NCBI RefSeq assembly: GCF_918378365.1
Contig: NZ_OU912926.1
Coordinates: 1-64,000 of the forward strand
DNA from: Candidatus Nitrotoga arctica
GTDB lineage: Bacteria > Pseudomonadota > Gammaproteobacteria > Burkholderiales > Gallionellaceae
Length of the DNA: 64,000 nucleotides
Reading direction: 5' to 3'
Part shown: one piece after another, positions 19,508 through 28,699 of the stretch
Position numbering within the stretch: position 1 is the first letter of the stretch
Layout of the letters: the number at the start of each line of letters is the position of its first letter
Program-made: the position numbers and the translations under genes
The notes under the pieces: model-generated
The model's input: only the letters and a program-made list of their open reading frames with translations
Database searches by the model: none
What the model was told of the DNA's origin: nothing

Positions 19508-20893
19508 ATGGCCGCTCTGGCGCTCTTGCTGGTCTTGGCGACGTCCGGGTGCGCGCACTATCCCGTCAACACTCCGCTTGCAACCTTCCAACAGGATAGC
19601 GGTTACCGATTTGTTCAGGATGCCGTCCCCCCGAATACGAACTCATTGTTTGTCTGCCTGGTATTTTCCGGCGGTGGTACCCGTGCGGCGGCATTTTCCT
19701 ATGGCATTATGGAAAAGCTGCGCGACACCAAGATCGTCTGGCAGGGTGTGACTAAGAGTCTGCTGGACGAGGTGGATTGCATCTCGTCGGTCTCTGGTGG
19801 CTCGTTCACTGCGGCCTATTATGGCCTCTTCGGAGAGCAGATTTTCTCCGACTTCAGGACGCACTTTCTTGAGCGCAATGTGCAACGGGAGTTGTTTGGC
19901 AAAGCACTGGCTCCAACCAACTGGTTGCGTTTGGCTTCGCCCACCTTCAGCCGCATTGATTTGGCAGCAGAGCTTTACGATGAGGTGTTGTTCGAAGGCA
20001 AGACTTTCAAGGATCTGGCTGACCTCAAGAAACGGCCTTTTGTAATCATCAATTCCACCAACTTGGCCAATGGGGACGGATTTCAATTCACTCAGGCACA
20101 GTTTGACTTTCTTGGTTCGGATTTGGCGACTTATCCTATTTCCAGGGCGGTTACCGCTTCATCGGCATTTCCCTTTTTGTTGAGCCCATTGAGCCTGAAG
20201 AATTACGCAAGTCCTGAGAATTACGTTGTTCCAACGGATGTCAAACTCGGAAAAGAAGATTTCTATGTCAACCGCCGTCGTTATCAGTGGGCACTCAACC
20301 AGTTGGCCTATCTCGATAAGGAGGCGCGTCCTTATGTGCATCTCATGGACGGGGGGTTGGCGGACAACATCGGGCTACGTCCGCTTGAAGATGCGTTTTT
20401 GCGGACCAGTGGCTTTATTCGAAGTTTGATCAACGAGGGAGAAATCGATAGATTGGTCTTCATCGTTGTCAATGCTCGAACTGACGACCAAGGTGACTTC
20501 AGCCGCGCCGAGAGCCCTCCCAGCCTTGGCACGGTGGCCTTCAAAACTGCAACTATCGCGTTAGACAACTACAGCTTCGAGACCATCGAATTCATGCGTG
20601 ATCTTGCGGCTGCGCGCAAGCAAACGCAAATGGTGATAGCAGCCTGTCAGAAAATGCTGGATAAATGCATGGGTCAGCGCTTGCCACAATTGGCAAAAAC
20701 TATCGAGCCCTATGTGATTGAGGTGAATTTTGAGGCGATTTCAGACCCCGGGCGGCGTAACTACTTCTTGGGCTTGCCGACCCGTTTTTCCTTGTCGCGC
20801 AATCAAGTGAAAGACCTTGTCGACATTGGCCCACAGTTGCTGGATCAGTCTCCTGATTTTAAGGCCCTGCTGGAGTCACTTTCTGGAAACTAA
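19508..20893 (+). CDS. Patatin-like phospholipase lipoprotein
   Basis: 461 aa. The ATG at 19508 gives a clean lipoprotein signal (ALALLLVLATSGC); a longer in-frame form overlapping the small gene upstream would bury it. Patatin motifs are all present: oxyanion loop SGGGTRAAAFSYG (about 54), nucleophile elbow SVSGGS (about 97) and catalytic Asp in DGGLADNIGL (about 281). It therefore predicts an active serine lipid acyl hydrolase anchored in a membrane. It closes the cytochrome run and may act on lipid substrates there, which would fit an oxidative lipid-processing theme, but that is inference. Confidence 0.9.
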   Translation: MAALALLLVLATSGCAHYPVNTPLATFQQDSGYRFVQDAVPPNTNSLFVCLVFSGGGTRAAAFSYGIMEKLRDTKIVWQGVTKSLLDEVDCISSVSGGSFTAAYYGLFGEQIFSDFRTHFLERNVQRELFGKALAPTNWLRLASPTFSRIDLAAELYDEVLFEGKTFKDLADLKKRPFVIINSTNLANGDGFQFTQAQFDFLGSDLATYPISRAVTASSAFPFLLSPLSLKNYASPENYVVPTDVKLGKEDFYVNRRRYQWALNQLAYLDKEARPYVHLMDGGLADNIGLRPLEDAFLRTSGFIRSLINEGEIDRLVFIVVNARTDDQGDFSRAESPPSLGTVAFKTATIALDNYSFETIEFMRDLAAARKQTQMVIAACQKMLDKCMGQRLPQLAKTIEPYVIEVNFEAISDPGRRNYFLGLPTRFSLSRNQVKDLVDIGPQLLDQSPDFKALLESLSGN

Positions 20894-20932
20894 GCATGAA
20901 GTTGGCTGTTGGCTGTGACATGGGCTTTTCTG

Positions 20933-21015
20933 GCCTAATGAAATAAAAGGGTAGCGTCCCCTTTTTCCAAAGGGAGGACAGGATGTTTTGGTCACTCAGG
21001 AGCGGTTTGTTAGGC
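20933..21015 (-). repeat. attC-like site after exonuclease gene
   Basis: On the minus strand GCCTAAC at 21009-21015 contains the stop codon of the exonuclease gene, and 76 bp further on comes TTAGGC (20933-20938), the inverse of its first six bases. Between them is a CCCTTT/AAAGGG hairpin. This is the layout of an integron attC site (RYYYAAC...GTTRRRY), but the distal box reads ATTAGGC and not GTTAGGC, so it is not canonical. The 20947-20966 part also resembles a sequence at 40869-40893 (AAGGGTAGCGTYCCYTT), so an alternative is a REP-type repeat. Confidence 0.35.
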
Positions 21016-21903
21016 ATATTCATGTGTAAGCCTTACTAATTCCTTGAAATCGCTTTCCCCGATAATTCTTATTGGAGCGCCTTGAGAAATTAGTTCCGCT
21101 GCCTTTCTATGCTTGGCACTCTTGTCATGACCTGCAAGCTTACTAATATCTTGGTCACCAACTACAAGGATGGTTGTTTTCTGAGTAACTGATGGTGCGA
21201 CTTGGCAGCCGACTGATGCTGCAAGGTTGGCGGCCTCTTGCCGGCATATTTCGAGAGCACCAGTAAAGACCAGAAGTTCTCCAGCAAGCTCGCCATCGGG
21301 ATTTCCCTCTCGTCTTATTGCAGCACTGCCACCTCCGACCCCGGGAATTATTGGGCCTCTTACTCTCGACAACCAACCATCGATATCAAGACCCTTTTCT
21401 TTACATGCCTTGATAAGAATATGAGCACATGCTTTGGCATCTTCGAGAGCATCATGATGTTTGAACTGAAAACCCAGCATCTTTGAAACAGGCGAAAGAC
21501 CATATCCTTTCCAAGCGCAATCAATCCACGTTCTACGAGCAACTCTTGCCGAATCTAGCCAACTACAATTTGGGACGGCAATCTTGTACCTTCGACAAGC
21601 TTGGCTAATGGCTACTCTGTCGAAATGGGTATGACAAACGGCAACTTTCCCATCAAGTATTGAGCGTAATTTTTCGCTTAAATCCAATAATGTAGGTGAC
21701 CCGTCAACAGTCTCTTCTGTGATCCCATGGATGGATATATTCAAACCATCAAAATAGTCTTCAGGATCAATGAATGACTTCCATTCGTGTACTAAACGCC
21801 CATCAACATACTCGACAAGACCAATTTGGCATATGGAAGCCATATTTGCGTTAGCTGTTTCTACATCTAGCGCAACAAAACTTATATTCTCAATATCCTG
21901 CAT
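21010..21903 (-). CDS. DnaQ-like 3'-5' exonuclease with BRCT domain
   Basis: 297 aa. Residues 1-175 are a DEDDh exonuclease: FVALDVETANANMASICQIG (Asp, Glu), a central HTHFDR block and HHALEDAKACAHI-type HxAxxD near 150 (read HHDALEDAKA). Residues about 205-290 form a BRCT domain (GELLVFTGALEICRQEAANLAASVGCQV, then TTILVVGDQD). It starts immediately after the stop of the 122-aa gene, so the two are translationally coupled. The role could be DNA repair or defence; the cassette-like borders hint at an acquired function. Confidence 0.88.
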   Translation of the reverse strand: MQDIENISFVALDVETANANMASICQIGLVEYVDGRLVHEWKSFIDPEDYFDGLNISIHGITEETVDGSPTLLDLSEKLRSILDGKVAVCHTHFDRVAISQACRRYKIAVPNCSWLDSARVARRTWIDCAWKGYGLSPVSKMLGFQFKHHDALEDAKACAHILIKACKEKGLDIDGWLSRVRGPIIPGVGGGSAAIRREGNPDGELAGELLVFTGALEICRQEAANLAASVGCQVAPSVTQKTTILVVGDQDISKLAGHDKSAKHRKAAELISQGAPIRIIGESDFKELVRLTHEYA

Positions 21904-22272
21904 TCATGCACCGCCATATTTAGAGATATCACTGGTGTATGTCACTTGGACACCTGTACTAGCACAGACCAGTTTGACATCTACTGAAAGGTCAATATTG
22001 AGATCTTCGTCTTTCAGACCTTGCAGCTGAGCCAGGTAGAAGTATGAACCCCACTTTTCGCCTTTCATTGGCTTATCTAGTCCGCCTTTCCAATCCAAAG
22101 CTGGTAATTCGCCACGTTCGGCGCGAGCAGCAAGTTCCGGCTTTAATATTCTCAGTTCACGCCCGGTTTCCCAACTCCGGATTGAACCTTGATCTTCAGC
22201 CTTCCAGCACTTCTCCCAAGAAAGGCCTTTACGAACGGGCTCAGTAATCGAACGGAATATTTTCTTGCTCAA
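21904..22272 (-). CDS. Unknown protein coupled to exonuclease
   Basis: 122 aa, no signal, moderately charged. N-terminal KIFRSITEPVRKGLSWEKCWKAEDQGSIRSWETGREL and the end VKLVCASTGVQVTYTSDISKYGG are not recognised. Its stop codon is directly followed by the ATG of the exonuclease/BRCT gene, so the pair forms an operon. It lies right inside the right-hand cassette-like border. Confidence 0.65.
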   Translation of the reverse strand: MSKKIFRSITEPVRKGLSWEKCWKAEDQGSIRSWETGRELRILKPELAARAERGELPALDWKGGLDKPMKGEKWGSYFYLAQLQGLKDEDLNIDLSVDVKLVCASTGVQVTYTSDISKYGGA

Positions 22273-22756
22273 CTTTTTGACTCCTCGCGGGTTCGCCTAA
22301 TGAATAGCGTTTATCTGCCGCCCTCCCCAAACTTGTTTAAACTCACGACCTTATTGGCGGCGAATAAACCTTATTGGACTGAACCACTGGAGAACAGAAC
22401 CTATGGGGTATGAACTTCGATGCCATTAGTTTATACCATTAGGAAGTCCATTGGTTTTAATGGACTCGCACTCAATGGACAATCTGACTTCAAGCCGTAT
22501 CATGCTGCGCTTTTTGTACTTGAGACTTAAACTGCCCTGTCAATTACCTATTGAGTGTTGCCCTAATTGCTAATCCCGTACAAACATCATTTACGAACAG
22601 TAAATGGTATTATTTGGAACGATTAGTTGCACCTTACTATCTTAGGTATTTCGATAATTCTCTGTTGGTTTGTCGAATGTACTTTCTTCAATATCCGTCA
22701 CAGAATATCCATTCAAGTGCCCCTTCAGAAGCCATGCCACTAACAAAAGCAATGAA

Positions 22757-25726
22757 ATGATTAGCTACCTTAATAAAAAATTGCTACTAACGGTAATTGT
22801 AACTGTATCAGTTGTCGCGATTGGCGGAGGCGCCACCAGCCTTGTCTGGCCGCAAATAAAATTGGAAATGGCACCGTCAGTCTGTGAAGCACGTGGCGCG
22901 GTTGATACGCCGAAAATAGTGGATTCTACCGGCGAAGCCAGCATTTATATTGAGGGCTGGGCAGCCGATGCTGCGGGAGTAAGCCGTGTTGAGATGTGGG
23001 CGAACGGCAAGTTGCTTGCCAGTGTCAAGCCGAGCCTCGTCAGAACTGATGTGACTTCAGCCCTTCCGCAATGCAAATTTGCGCCTGTTTCCGGATATAC
23101 CTTTGCATTTGCGCGCGGCATTATTCCGCCGCATACCTCAGCTTTGGAAGTGCGCGCGGCAAACGGCGTTGGTAAGATATTTAACGCTGGCCGGGTGCCC
23201 GTTGATTTTTCAAAGCCCTTTGGGGTGTTGGACATAACCGAGCCGATCAAGGCTGATGGTCAAAATTTGATTAGCGGCTGGGCGGTGGGAGGGCGGGACC
23301 CGGTGAAAATACGGGTATTGGCGCAGGATAAAGAAATGTTGACGTTGTCAGCCAACAGTAAGCGAGATGACGTTGCCAAGGTGTTCCCAGCTTGGCCGCA
23401 GGCGGCAACCAGTGGTTTCGAGGGGGTGCTGCCAATACATAAGTTGCCGCGCGGCCGTTATCGCCTTCAAATTCTGCTTGAAGATGGCAAAGGACATAAC
23501 AGCGAAATCGTCGGGCCGCAAGTGATTAACGATCTGCCGTTTGGCAAGATATTGGCGCAGCATCACAAAATGATGTCGCCCGGTGCAATAGAGCTGCGCG
23601 CCTGGCTGGCCGATGAGCAAGGCATTCGGTCTGCAGAGGTAGAAACTGAAAGCGGTACACCTCTGGGAAAAATGACGCTGACAAAAAAAATGCAGTTGCT
23701 ATCGGCTTTTTCTGACCCTCGCTTTAACCGTGACAAGGCGGGCGATGCGCCACTCAAGGAAGGTGATCTGTACGATCTGACTGTGCCATTTGCCGTCATA
23801 CCGTCTGGTTTGCAGCGATTACAGGTACGCGTGGAAGATAATGCGGGCAATATTGCTGTATTGCCTGGGCCGCTGGTGCTCGATAAAAACTTAACCGCAA
23901 AACAAACTTGTTCTGGCAAGAAATTGCGTGTGTTTTATCCCGGCGGGGCGGTGGATTTTCGTAATAATTTTCGCCAGTTGCAGGAATTACGCGATATGGC
24001 ACAAGGCGGCTGTGTTGAAATCGGTTTCCGCGGGCGTGTTGAATATATGCGTACCACCAAAGGCGAGCAGGCCGATTATATATTTGATCCCAACTTTCCT
24101 GAGCACCTGCGCAATCGTAACGGCAAGGGTATGACCGGTGAATCCTTGAGTGAGTTATTTGAGACTGCGCTACGCTTTCGCGCACCGTTGATGATCACAC
24201 TGGATGGCGGCGTCTGGGCCGATTCCAAGTTCGCCGCGCCGGATTTGGATATTGTCGATATGTTGGAGCAAGACGAGCGCGCCGTGCAATGGAATCAGTT
24301 CGGCAAGTCTGAGCCAGACAACGCTCTGAAAGGTTTGGCCGGCGCTGTCGACAGTCCGGAATTGGCACGCATGATGAGCCTGAACCGCTACAACCGCCGC
24401 TTTCTTGATTACAAGAAGCGTAACCTGCAAGCCGCCGTGCGCGAAATTGTCAAATTCAACCAGACGCATCCCGCCCATTATGTGATGATCAACCTCGACC
24501 CGGATGAGTATATCAATCCGTGGTTCTATCTGACCCAGTGGTACGACTACAATCCGGACACATTGCGTCAATACCGAGAATGGCTGTTCCACCTCGGCCC
24601 TTACGCAAATGGCGGCGAACTAGCCTTCTCTCGACACGAACCCGGGTTGACTCTGGCCGACGCAAACCGGCTCGCCAAGCGATCCTGGAAGGAAGTTAGC
24701 GCCATTGAACCACCACGCCTATCTATCGATTACAGCGATCAATGGCAGCAATTATGGACGCAATTCAGGCGTCATCTAGTGGCACGCCATTATGATGACC
24801 TTGCTGCCTGGGTAGTAGAAGCAGGCTTGCCGCCAGAGCGTATTTATACTGGTCAAACTTTTATTCAGGCGGATGTCGCAGTAAGCATTACTGATTATGC
24901 CAATGGCTGGAACGACCAGGCGGGGGTGTCGATTGAAGGTGCCAAGCCACGCCAAGGCCATTTGGGCGTGATTTTGTATGGCCCAGCCAGCCGCAACGAA
25001 GGCAAGCCGCGCAGCGGTAATAGCCTCATCGACAATATCCGGCGCGTCGATCCTGAATGGGGCGTGGGAGAATTCCATCCCGCCACGATTGCGTTTCCAG
25101 AAAAATTGCCGAATCACGGTGAATCCTATGCCACCATGCAGGCGCTCATAAATGGTGGTGTGCACTTTCTGTCACCGATGTGGGGCAGTTACGTGGGTGA
25201 CCGCATAGTGCACCCGCATAACTTCAAGGCCTACGATGCCATGGAAGGCTCGGCCTATGAGTATCAATTCGTCTGGTGGCTGCGCGCAATGCAAGCGTGG
25301 CCGGTCGGCAGCTTGCTTTACCCGTTTGGCAATGATTTGGTGAAGAGCAATGATGGCTGGATCCCGGCAGCCGGAACACGTCTGATAAGCGGTTATGGAG
25401 AGCTGCATCTGACGGGGGAAGGTGTGCACATTGGTCTGGTTTCACCGCAGTGGGAAATGCGCTATTTGACGGCCCCGACTGAGCTTGTTGTAACCGGGAG
25501 TTGGCCGCAGCAAACCAGAGCATCAGCCGTGTTATTACTGGAGAATGGCGAAAAACTGTCCTGTTTACTCCAGTTAACCGGGCAAAACACGGCACGTTGC
25601 CTTTTTCCGGCAGCTCAAAAACAGCAGATGTCGCGCTTGACGTTGGAGTGGCAGCTGCCTGCTGTGCAGCAAAAAGCGGGTGTCAAGATAAGTGGCGTAG
25701 CGCTGAAGCTTGTTGAGTCTCGTTGA
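22757..25726 (+). CDS. Large exported protein, glycoside-hydrolase-like
   Basis: 989 aa from the ATG at 22757, which gives an N-terminal anchor (residues 5-32); an in-frame TTG at 22670 has no support. Residues about 50-390 look like three or four Ig-like domains (repeated SGWAVGG/WAADAAG and VRVEDNAGN patterns). Residues about 400-860 look like a TIM-barrel hydrolase: PLMITLDGGVW, then YVMINLDPDEYINPWFY with acidic residues, and YNPDTLRQYREWL as in beta-galactosidase-like families. The 480 bp upstream contain no gene. It precedes the glycan locus and may process an exported polysaccharide. Family membership is tentative. Confidence 0.72.
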   Translation: MISYLNKKLLLTVIVTVSVVAIGGGATSLVWPQIKLEMAPSVCEARGAVDTPKIVDSTGEASIYIEGWAADAAGVSRVEMWANGKLLASVKPSLVRTDVTSALPQCKFAPVSGYTFAFARGIIPPHTSALEVRAANGVGKIFNAGRVPVDFSKPFGVLDITEPIKADGQNLISGWAVGGRDPVKIRVLAQDKEMLTLSANSKRDDVAKVFPAWPQAATSGFEGVLPIHKLPRGRYRLQILLEDGKGHNSEIVGPQVINDLPFGKILAQHHKMMSPGAIELRAWLADEQGIRSAEVETESGTPLGKMTLTKKMQLLSAFSDPRFNRDKAGDAPLKEGDLYDLTVPFAVIPSGLQRLQVRVEDNAGNIAVLPGPLVLDKNLTAKQTCSGKKLRVFYPGGAVDFRNNFRQLQELRDMAQGGCVEIGFRGRVEYMRTTKGEQADYIFDPNFPEHLRNRNGKGMTGESLSELFETALRFRAPLMITLDGGVWADSKFAAPDLDIVDMLEQDERAVQWNQFGKSEPDNALKGLAGAVDSPELARMMSLNRYNRRFLDYKKRNLQAAVREIVKFNQTHPAHYVMINLDPDEYINPWFYLTQWYDYNPDTLRQYREWLFHLGPYANGGELAFSRHEPGLTLADANRLAKRSWKEVSAIEPPRLSIDYSDQWQQLWTQFRRHLVARHYDDLAAWVVEAGLPPERIYTGQTFIQADVAVSITDYANGWNDQAGVSIEGAKPRQGHLGVILYGPASRNEGKPRSGNSLIDNIRRVDPEWGVGEFHPATIAFPEKLPNHGESYATMQALINGGVHFLSPMWGSYVGDRIVHPHNFKAYDAMEGSAYEYQFVWWLRAMQAWPVGSLLYPFGNDLVKSNDGWIPAAGTRLISGYGELHLTGEGVHIGLVSPQWEMRYLTAPTELVVTGSWPQQTRASAVLLLENGEKLSCLLQLTGQNTARCLFPAAQKQQMSRLTLEWQLPAVQQKAGVKISGVALKLVESR

Positions 25727-25955
25727 TTTCATGTACTCTGCCATGTATCGGCCTGAAACCCTTTCTGGTAAAGGCTTTACCATCAGATTAGAATTACCAG
25801 AGTGGAAAATCGACTCGTCTTTTGAAATTAAACTATCCTGATGCAACGTCTCTCCGACCTCATGCGTTATATTTATTGGCATTACAGTTTTAAGTTCCGC
25901 GTTGGCAATTATGGAAGGTTCAGCGCTCTCTTAATCAATGATTCAAAGTTGATGT

Positions 25956-26492
25956 ATGTCTCAGCAAATTCGAACCATTAATACTTTAGTTTTGCCAGAC
26001 CAGGAGAAACCATTTTTCCGCATATGTATGCAGCAAACGATATGTGAAAATGTGAGAGATTTATTTCGTTTCAAGTTTCACGATTCGCCGCCTGAAGAAC
26101 CAATTCACTTGGTGGCTTATTACGACAGTAAAGATTCGATTACTCTTCCCGTATGTTACATCCATTTCTATGAATGGCAGGGCTGCTTGCTATGCGGCGG
26201 CGCTTGTGTTGATCAACGTGTTCTCAAGAAAATGAGTCCAGAGGAGCGTGCAAGTCTGCGTAATGCTGGCGGCGCATATTATCTGTCTTTGTCCACGGCA
26301 TTTAAGCACTTCCAGGACAAAACATTAGGGGTGTTCGGCTATTGTGGTGATCCATTATCAGAGCGCATCTCTCTCCGCGCTGGATTTGAAAAAACTCCTT
26401 TTAAATATGTGATTGCATGGTGGAGTTCAACTATGCAAGATACAGGAAAGCTCGCTTTAATCGAAAAAGTACGTGAACTTGGGCCGTTTTAA
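25956..26492 (+). CDS. Unknown 178-aa protein, module copy 1
   Basis: 178 aa, cytoplasmic. It shares with the protein at 27986-28522 the order GG.CV, then FGYCGD, then RAGF/RAGY and a final GPF, with the same length, so the two are diverged paralogues. The FGYCGD..S.R...RAGF stretch resembles the end of a GNAT acetyltransferase fold, but I cannot confirm this. Each paralogue is followed by a polysaccharide deacetylase gene, suggesting the pair acts on acylated amino sugars. Confidence 0.72.
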   Translation: MSQQIRTINTLVLPDQEKPFFRICMQQTICENVRDLFRFKFHDSPPEEPIHLVAYYDSKDSITLPVCYIHFYEWQGCLLCGGACVDQRVLKKMSPEERASLRNAGGAYYLSLSTAFKHFQDKTLGVFGYCGDPLSERISLRAGFEKTPFKYVIAWWSSTMQDTGKLALIEKVRELGPF

Positions 26493-26556
26493 TTGTGCTA
26501 ACCATTCTGGTGAATAGCCTCTTCCATGCGTACCACACAACTGAATTAGCTCAACC

Positions 26557-27375
26557 ATGACAGCACTGATTTTGACGTATCATTCAATGAACGTTGACGG
26601 CAATGAGTATTTAAATAACGATCACGTTGCGTTGAGTATGGATTTGCGTTTGCTCACTGAGCTAGGCTGGACGATAACTCCATTGAGCACAATAGTCTGT
26701 GCGGTAATTCATCACAAGTTAGACCCTGTAAACAAATGGGTTGCTATTACGTTTGACGACGGCTCATGGTTTGATTGGCACGATCTTGATCACCCTACTC
26801 ACGGGCAGCAGAAGAGTATGGCGAACATTTTGCGTGATTTTTCCCGAATGCATACTGGACGAGGCCAGCCTCCAATAGAAGCAACGTCTTTCGTAATTGC
26901 GTCACCACAAGCGCGTGCGCAACTCGAGGTCACTTGTATGGCGGGACATCGCTGGTGGAGTGATGAATGGTGGCAGCAAGCCCACCATGAAGGAGTGATT
27001 CGAATTCAAAATCATAGCTGGGACCATAATCACATCACTTTAGATTCGACAGCTGTTTTGCATGAGAAAGGACGATTTTCAGTCGTTTCAACCTATCAAG
27101 AGGCTGATGCGGAGATTCGGCAAGCGTCCGACTATTTGGACTCTATTTGCGGAGCTGCGACATCCACAATTTTTGCCTACCCCTATGGCGAAGCTTCTGA
27201 CTATTTGGTGCGGGAGTATCTTCCTAATCATACGTCAGAACATCGACTCACCGCGGCACTTACAACTGAACCGGAATACGTCACCAACGATTCTAACCGA
27301 TGGCTAATTCCCCGTTTCGTATGTGGTTGTGATTGGAAGTCAACAGAAGAACTACGCACGATCTTGCAAAGGTAA
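26557..27375 (+). CDS. Polysaccharide deacetylase, module copy 1
   Basis: 272 aa, no signal peptide. NodB-type motifs: TFDDGS near residue 67 (metal and base Asp pair), NHSWDHNH near 156 (the H-S-x-x-H zinc motif) and FAYPYGEASDYL near 206. CE4 enzymes remove N- or O-acetyl groups from sugars. It begins 64 bp after the 178-aa gene. It aligns along its whole length with the 28700-29551 gene (YHSMNV...NNDHVA). Confidence 0.88.
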   Translation: MTALILTYHSMNVDGNEYLNNDHVALSMDLRLLTELGWTITPLSTIVCAVIHHKLDPVNKWVAITFDDGSWFDWHDLDHPTHGQQKSMANILRDFSRMHTGRGQPPIEATSFVIASPQARAQLEVTCMAGHRWWSDEWWQQAHHEGVIRIQNHSWDHNHITLDSTAVLHEKGRFSVVSTYQEADAEIRQASDYLDSICGAATSTIFAYPYGEASDYLVREYLPNHTSEHRLTAALTTEPEYVTNDSNRWLIPRFVCGCDWKSTEELRTILQR

Positions 27376-27985
27376 TCGGGACCGGTATGAGCTCGAAGAG
27401 TAGGTGGGGTACCGAATGCGCGGGCTATTTTTCAAACAATTCTAGCGCAAGAGAACGATTTACTAAGCGTAGATGAATCAACAAAAGTCTTGTCGAGAAT
27501 CTGATTGCACATTTGGCCGTACATCTATTTCAACGAAAGCGATGTACGAACAAGAATGTGCAATTGAAAAAAAAGCGGCCGGCCGGAAGTTGTTCTTCTC
27601 AAGCCGCAGCCTCTATTGATCCGGCCAGGATATGTTTGAACTAATCTACCAGTCAAACCGCACAGCGGGGGTACTTTCCACTTAAAACTTCATTTGGCTG
27701 TGTTAATAAGTACCAGGTACTCTGAATTGAAGAAACATCTAGTAGATGGCCCCATTAAGAACGGCATTTATTCCTGATCGAGAGGTCTTATTAACCAAGT
27801 GGCTGCAGAATACCTGATTGTATAAAACTTGAAATACCCTTAAATCAGCCTCTTTAGGTTTGTCATCATATAATGCCAATTAGCATCAGCAACCGCATTC
27901 CTTATCTATAGAGTTCTCACATATGTAATATCGACTACCCATAACGTAGCGCCATACTCATTCTCATATTAAAACAGGTTTTACT
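27376..27985. other. Intergenic region with mobile-element remnant
   Basis: 610 bp without a gene between the two module copies. Positions 27616-27702 match, in inverted orientation, 60165-60250, beginning TTGATCCGGCCAGGATATG and preceded by TA. The same first ten bases TTGATCCGGC end the IS630 element at 55085, so this looks like a leftover transposon end. The remainder shows nothing I recognise. Confidence 0.6.
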
Positions 27986-28522
27986 ATGAAAAGTTTTAAC
28001 GAATCAATCTGCATTATCCGTACTGAGTCAGCCGCTTTTTTTGTCGCCGACCTTTTCTTGGAAAGTTTTGGTACACCGTTTCCGATCCCTCGTAATAATT
28101 GTGGCTTAGCGATTCCTACGCCACCTGAAAACTGGAGGCAATACGTCGCATTTTATCGATGGACCGATTTATATTTTGAACCAATAGGGTTCTGTAATTT
28201 CATCCGTTTTGGAGAGGTATATTTGGAGGGGGGAATGTGTGTAAAAAAAGGCTTTTATCGTCGTTTGCCCAAGAATCACTGGCGCGAATGTAAAGATCGG
28301 GGAGGAGTCGCACAAATTTTAATGGAAGAGGCATCAAAAGATCTTAACGACTGCACTGCTTGGTTTGGTTATTGTGGGGACAAAATGGCTTATTTGGTCG
28401 ATAAGCGTGCGGGATACATTGATACGCATCACCCGCATTTGATCGTCAAATGGTTCGCACCACCGAGTACAGAACAACAATATGAACTAATAAATTCAAT
28501 CGCTGAAATTGGACCGTTCTAA
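27986..28522 (+). CDS. Unknown 178-aa protein, module copy 2
   Basis: 178 aa. Paralogue of 25956-26492 (shared GG.CV, FGYCGD, RAG[FY], terminal GPF) but strongly diverged in the N-terminal half. Possible GNAT-type fold, not proven. It is followed by the second deacetylase gene after 177 bp. Confidence 0.72.
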   Translation: MKSFNESICIIRTESAAFFVADLFLESFGTPFPIPRNNCGLAIPTPPENWRQYVAFYRWTDLYFEPIGFCNFIRFGEVYLEGGMCVKKGFYRRLPKNHWRECKDRGGVAQILMEEASKDLNDCTAWFGYCGDKMAYLVDKRAGYIDTHHPHLIVKWFAPPSTEQQYELINSIAEIGPF

Positions 28523-28699
28523 TCGCTAAAGGGCCGATTTCAGAGATGGTCAGTGCGTGACTGGCCATCAGAAATTGAAGAACGGCTGATCCCGGAGCAA
28601 AACCAGCAAAAAAGGCTTCTTGCAGACTCGTGTGACCTTGGCAGCATTGCGATTTGAATCTATGGGTACAATTATGGTGTTACTTTGGAATTACGAAGT

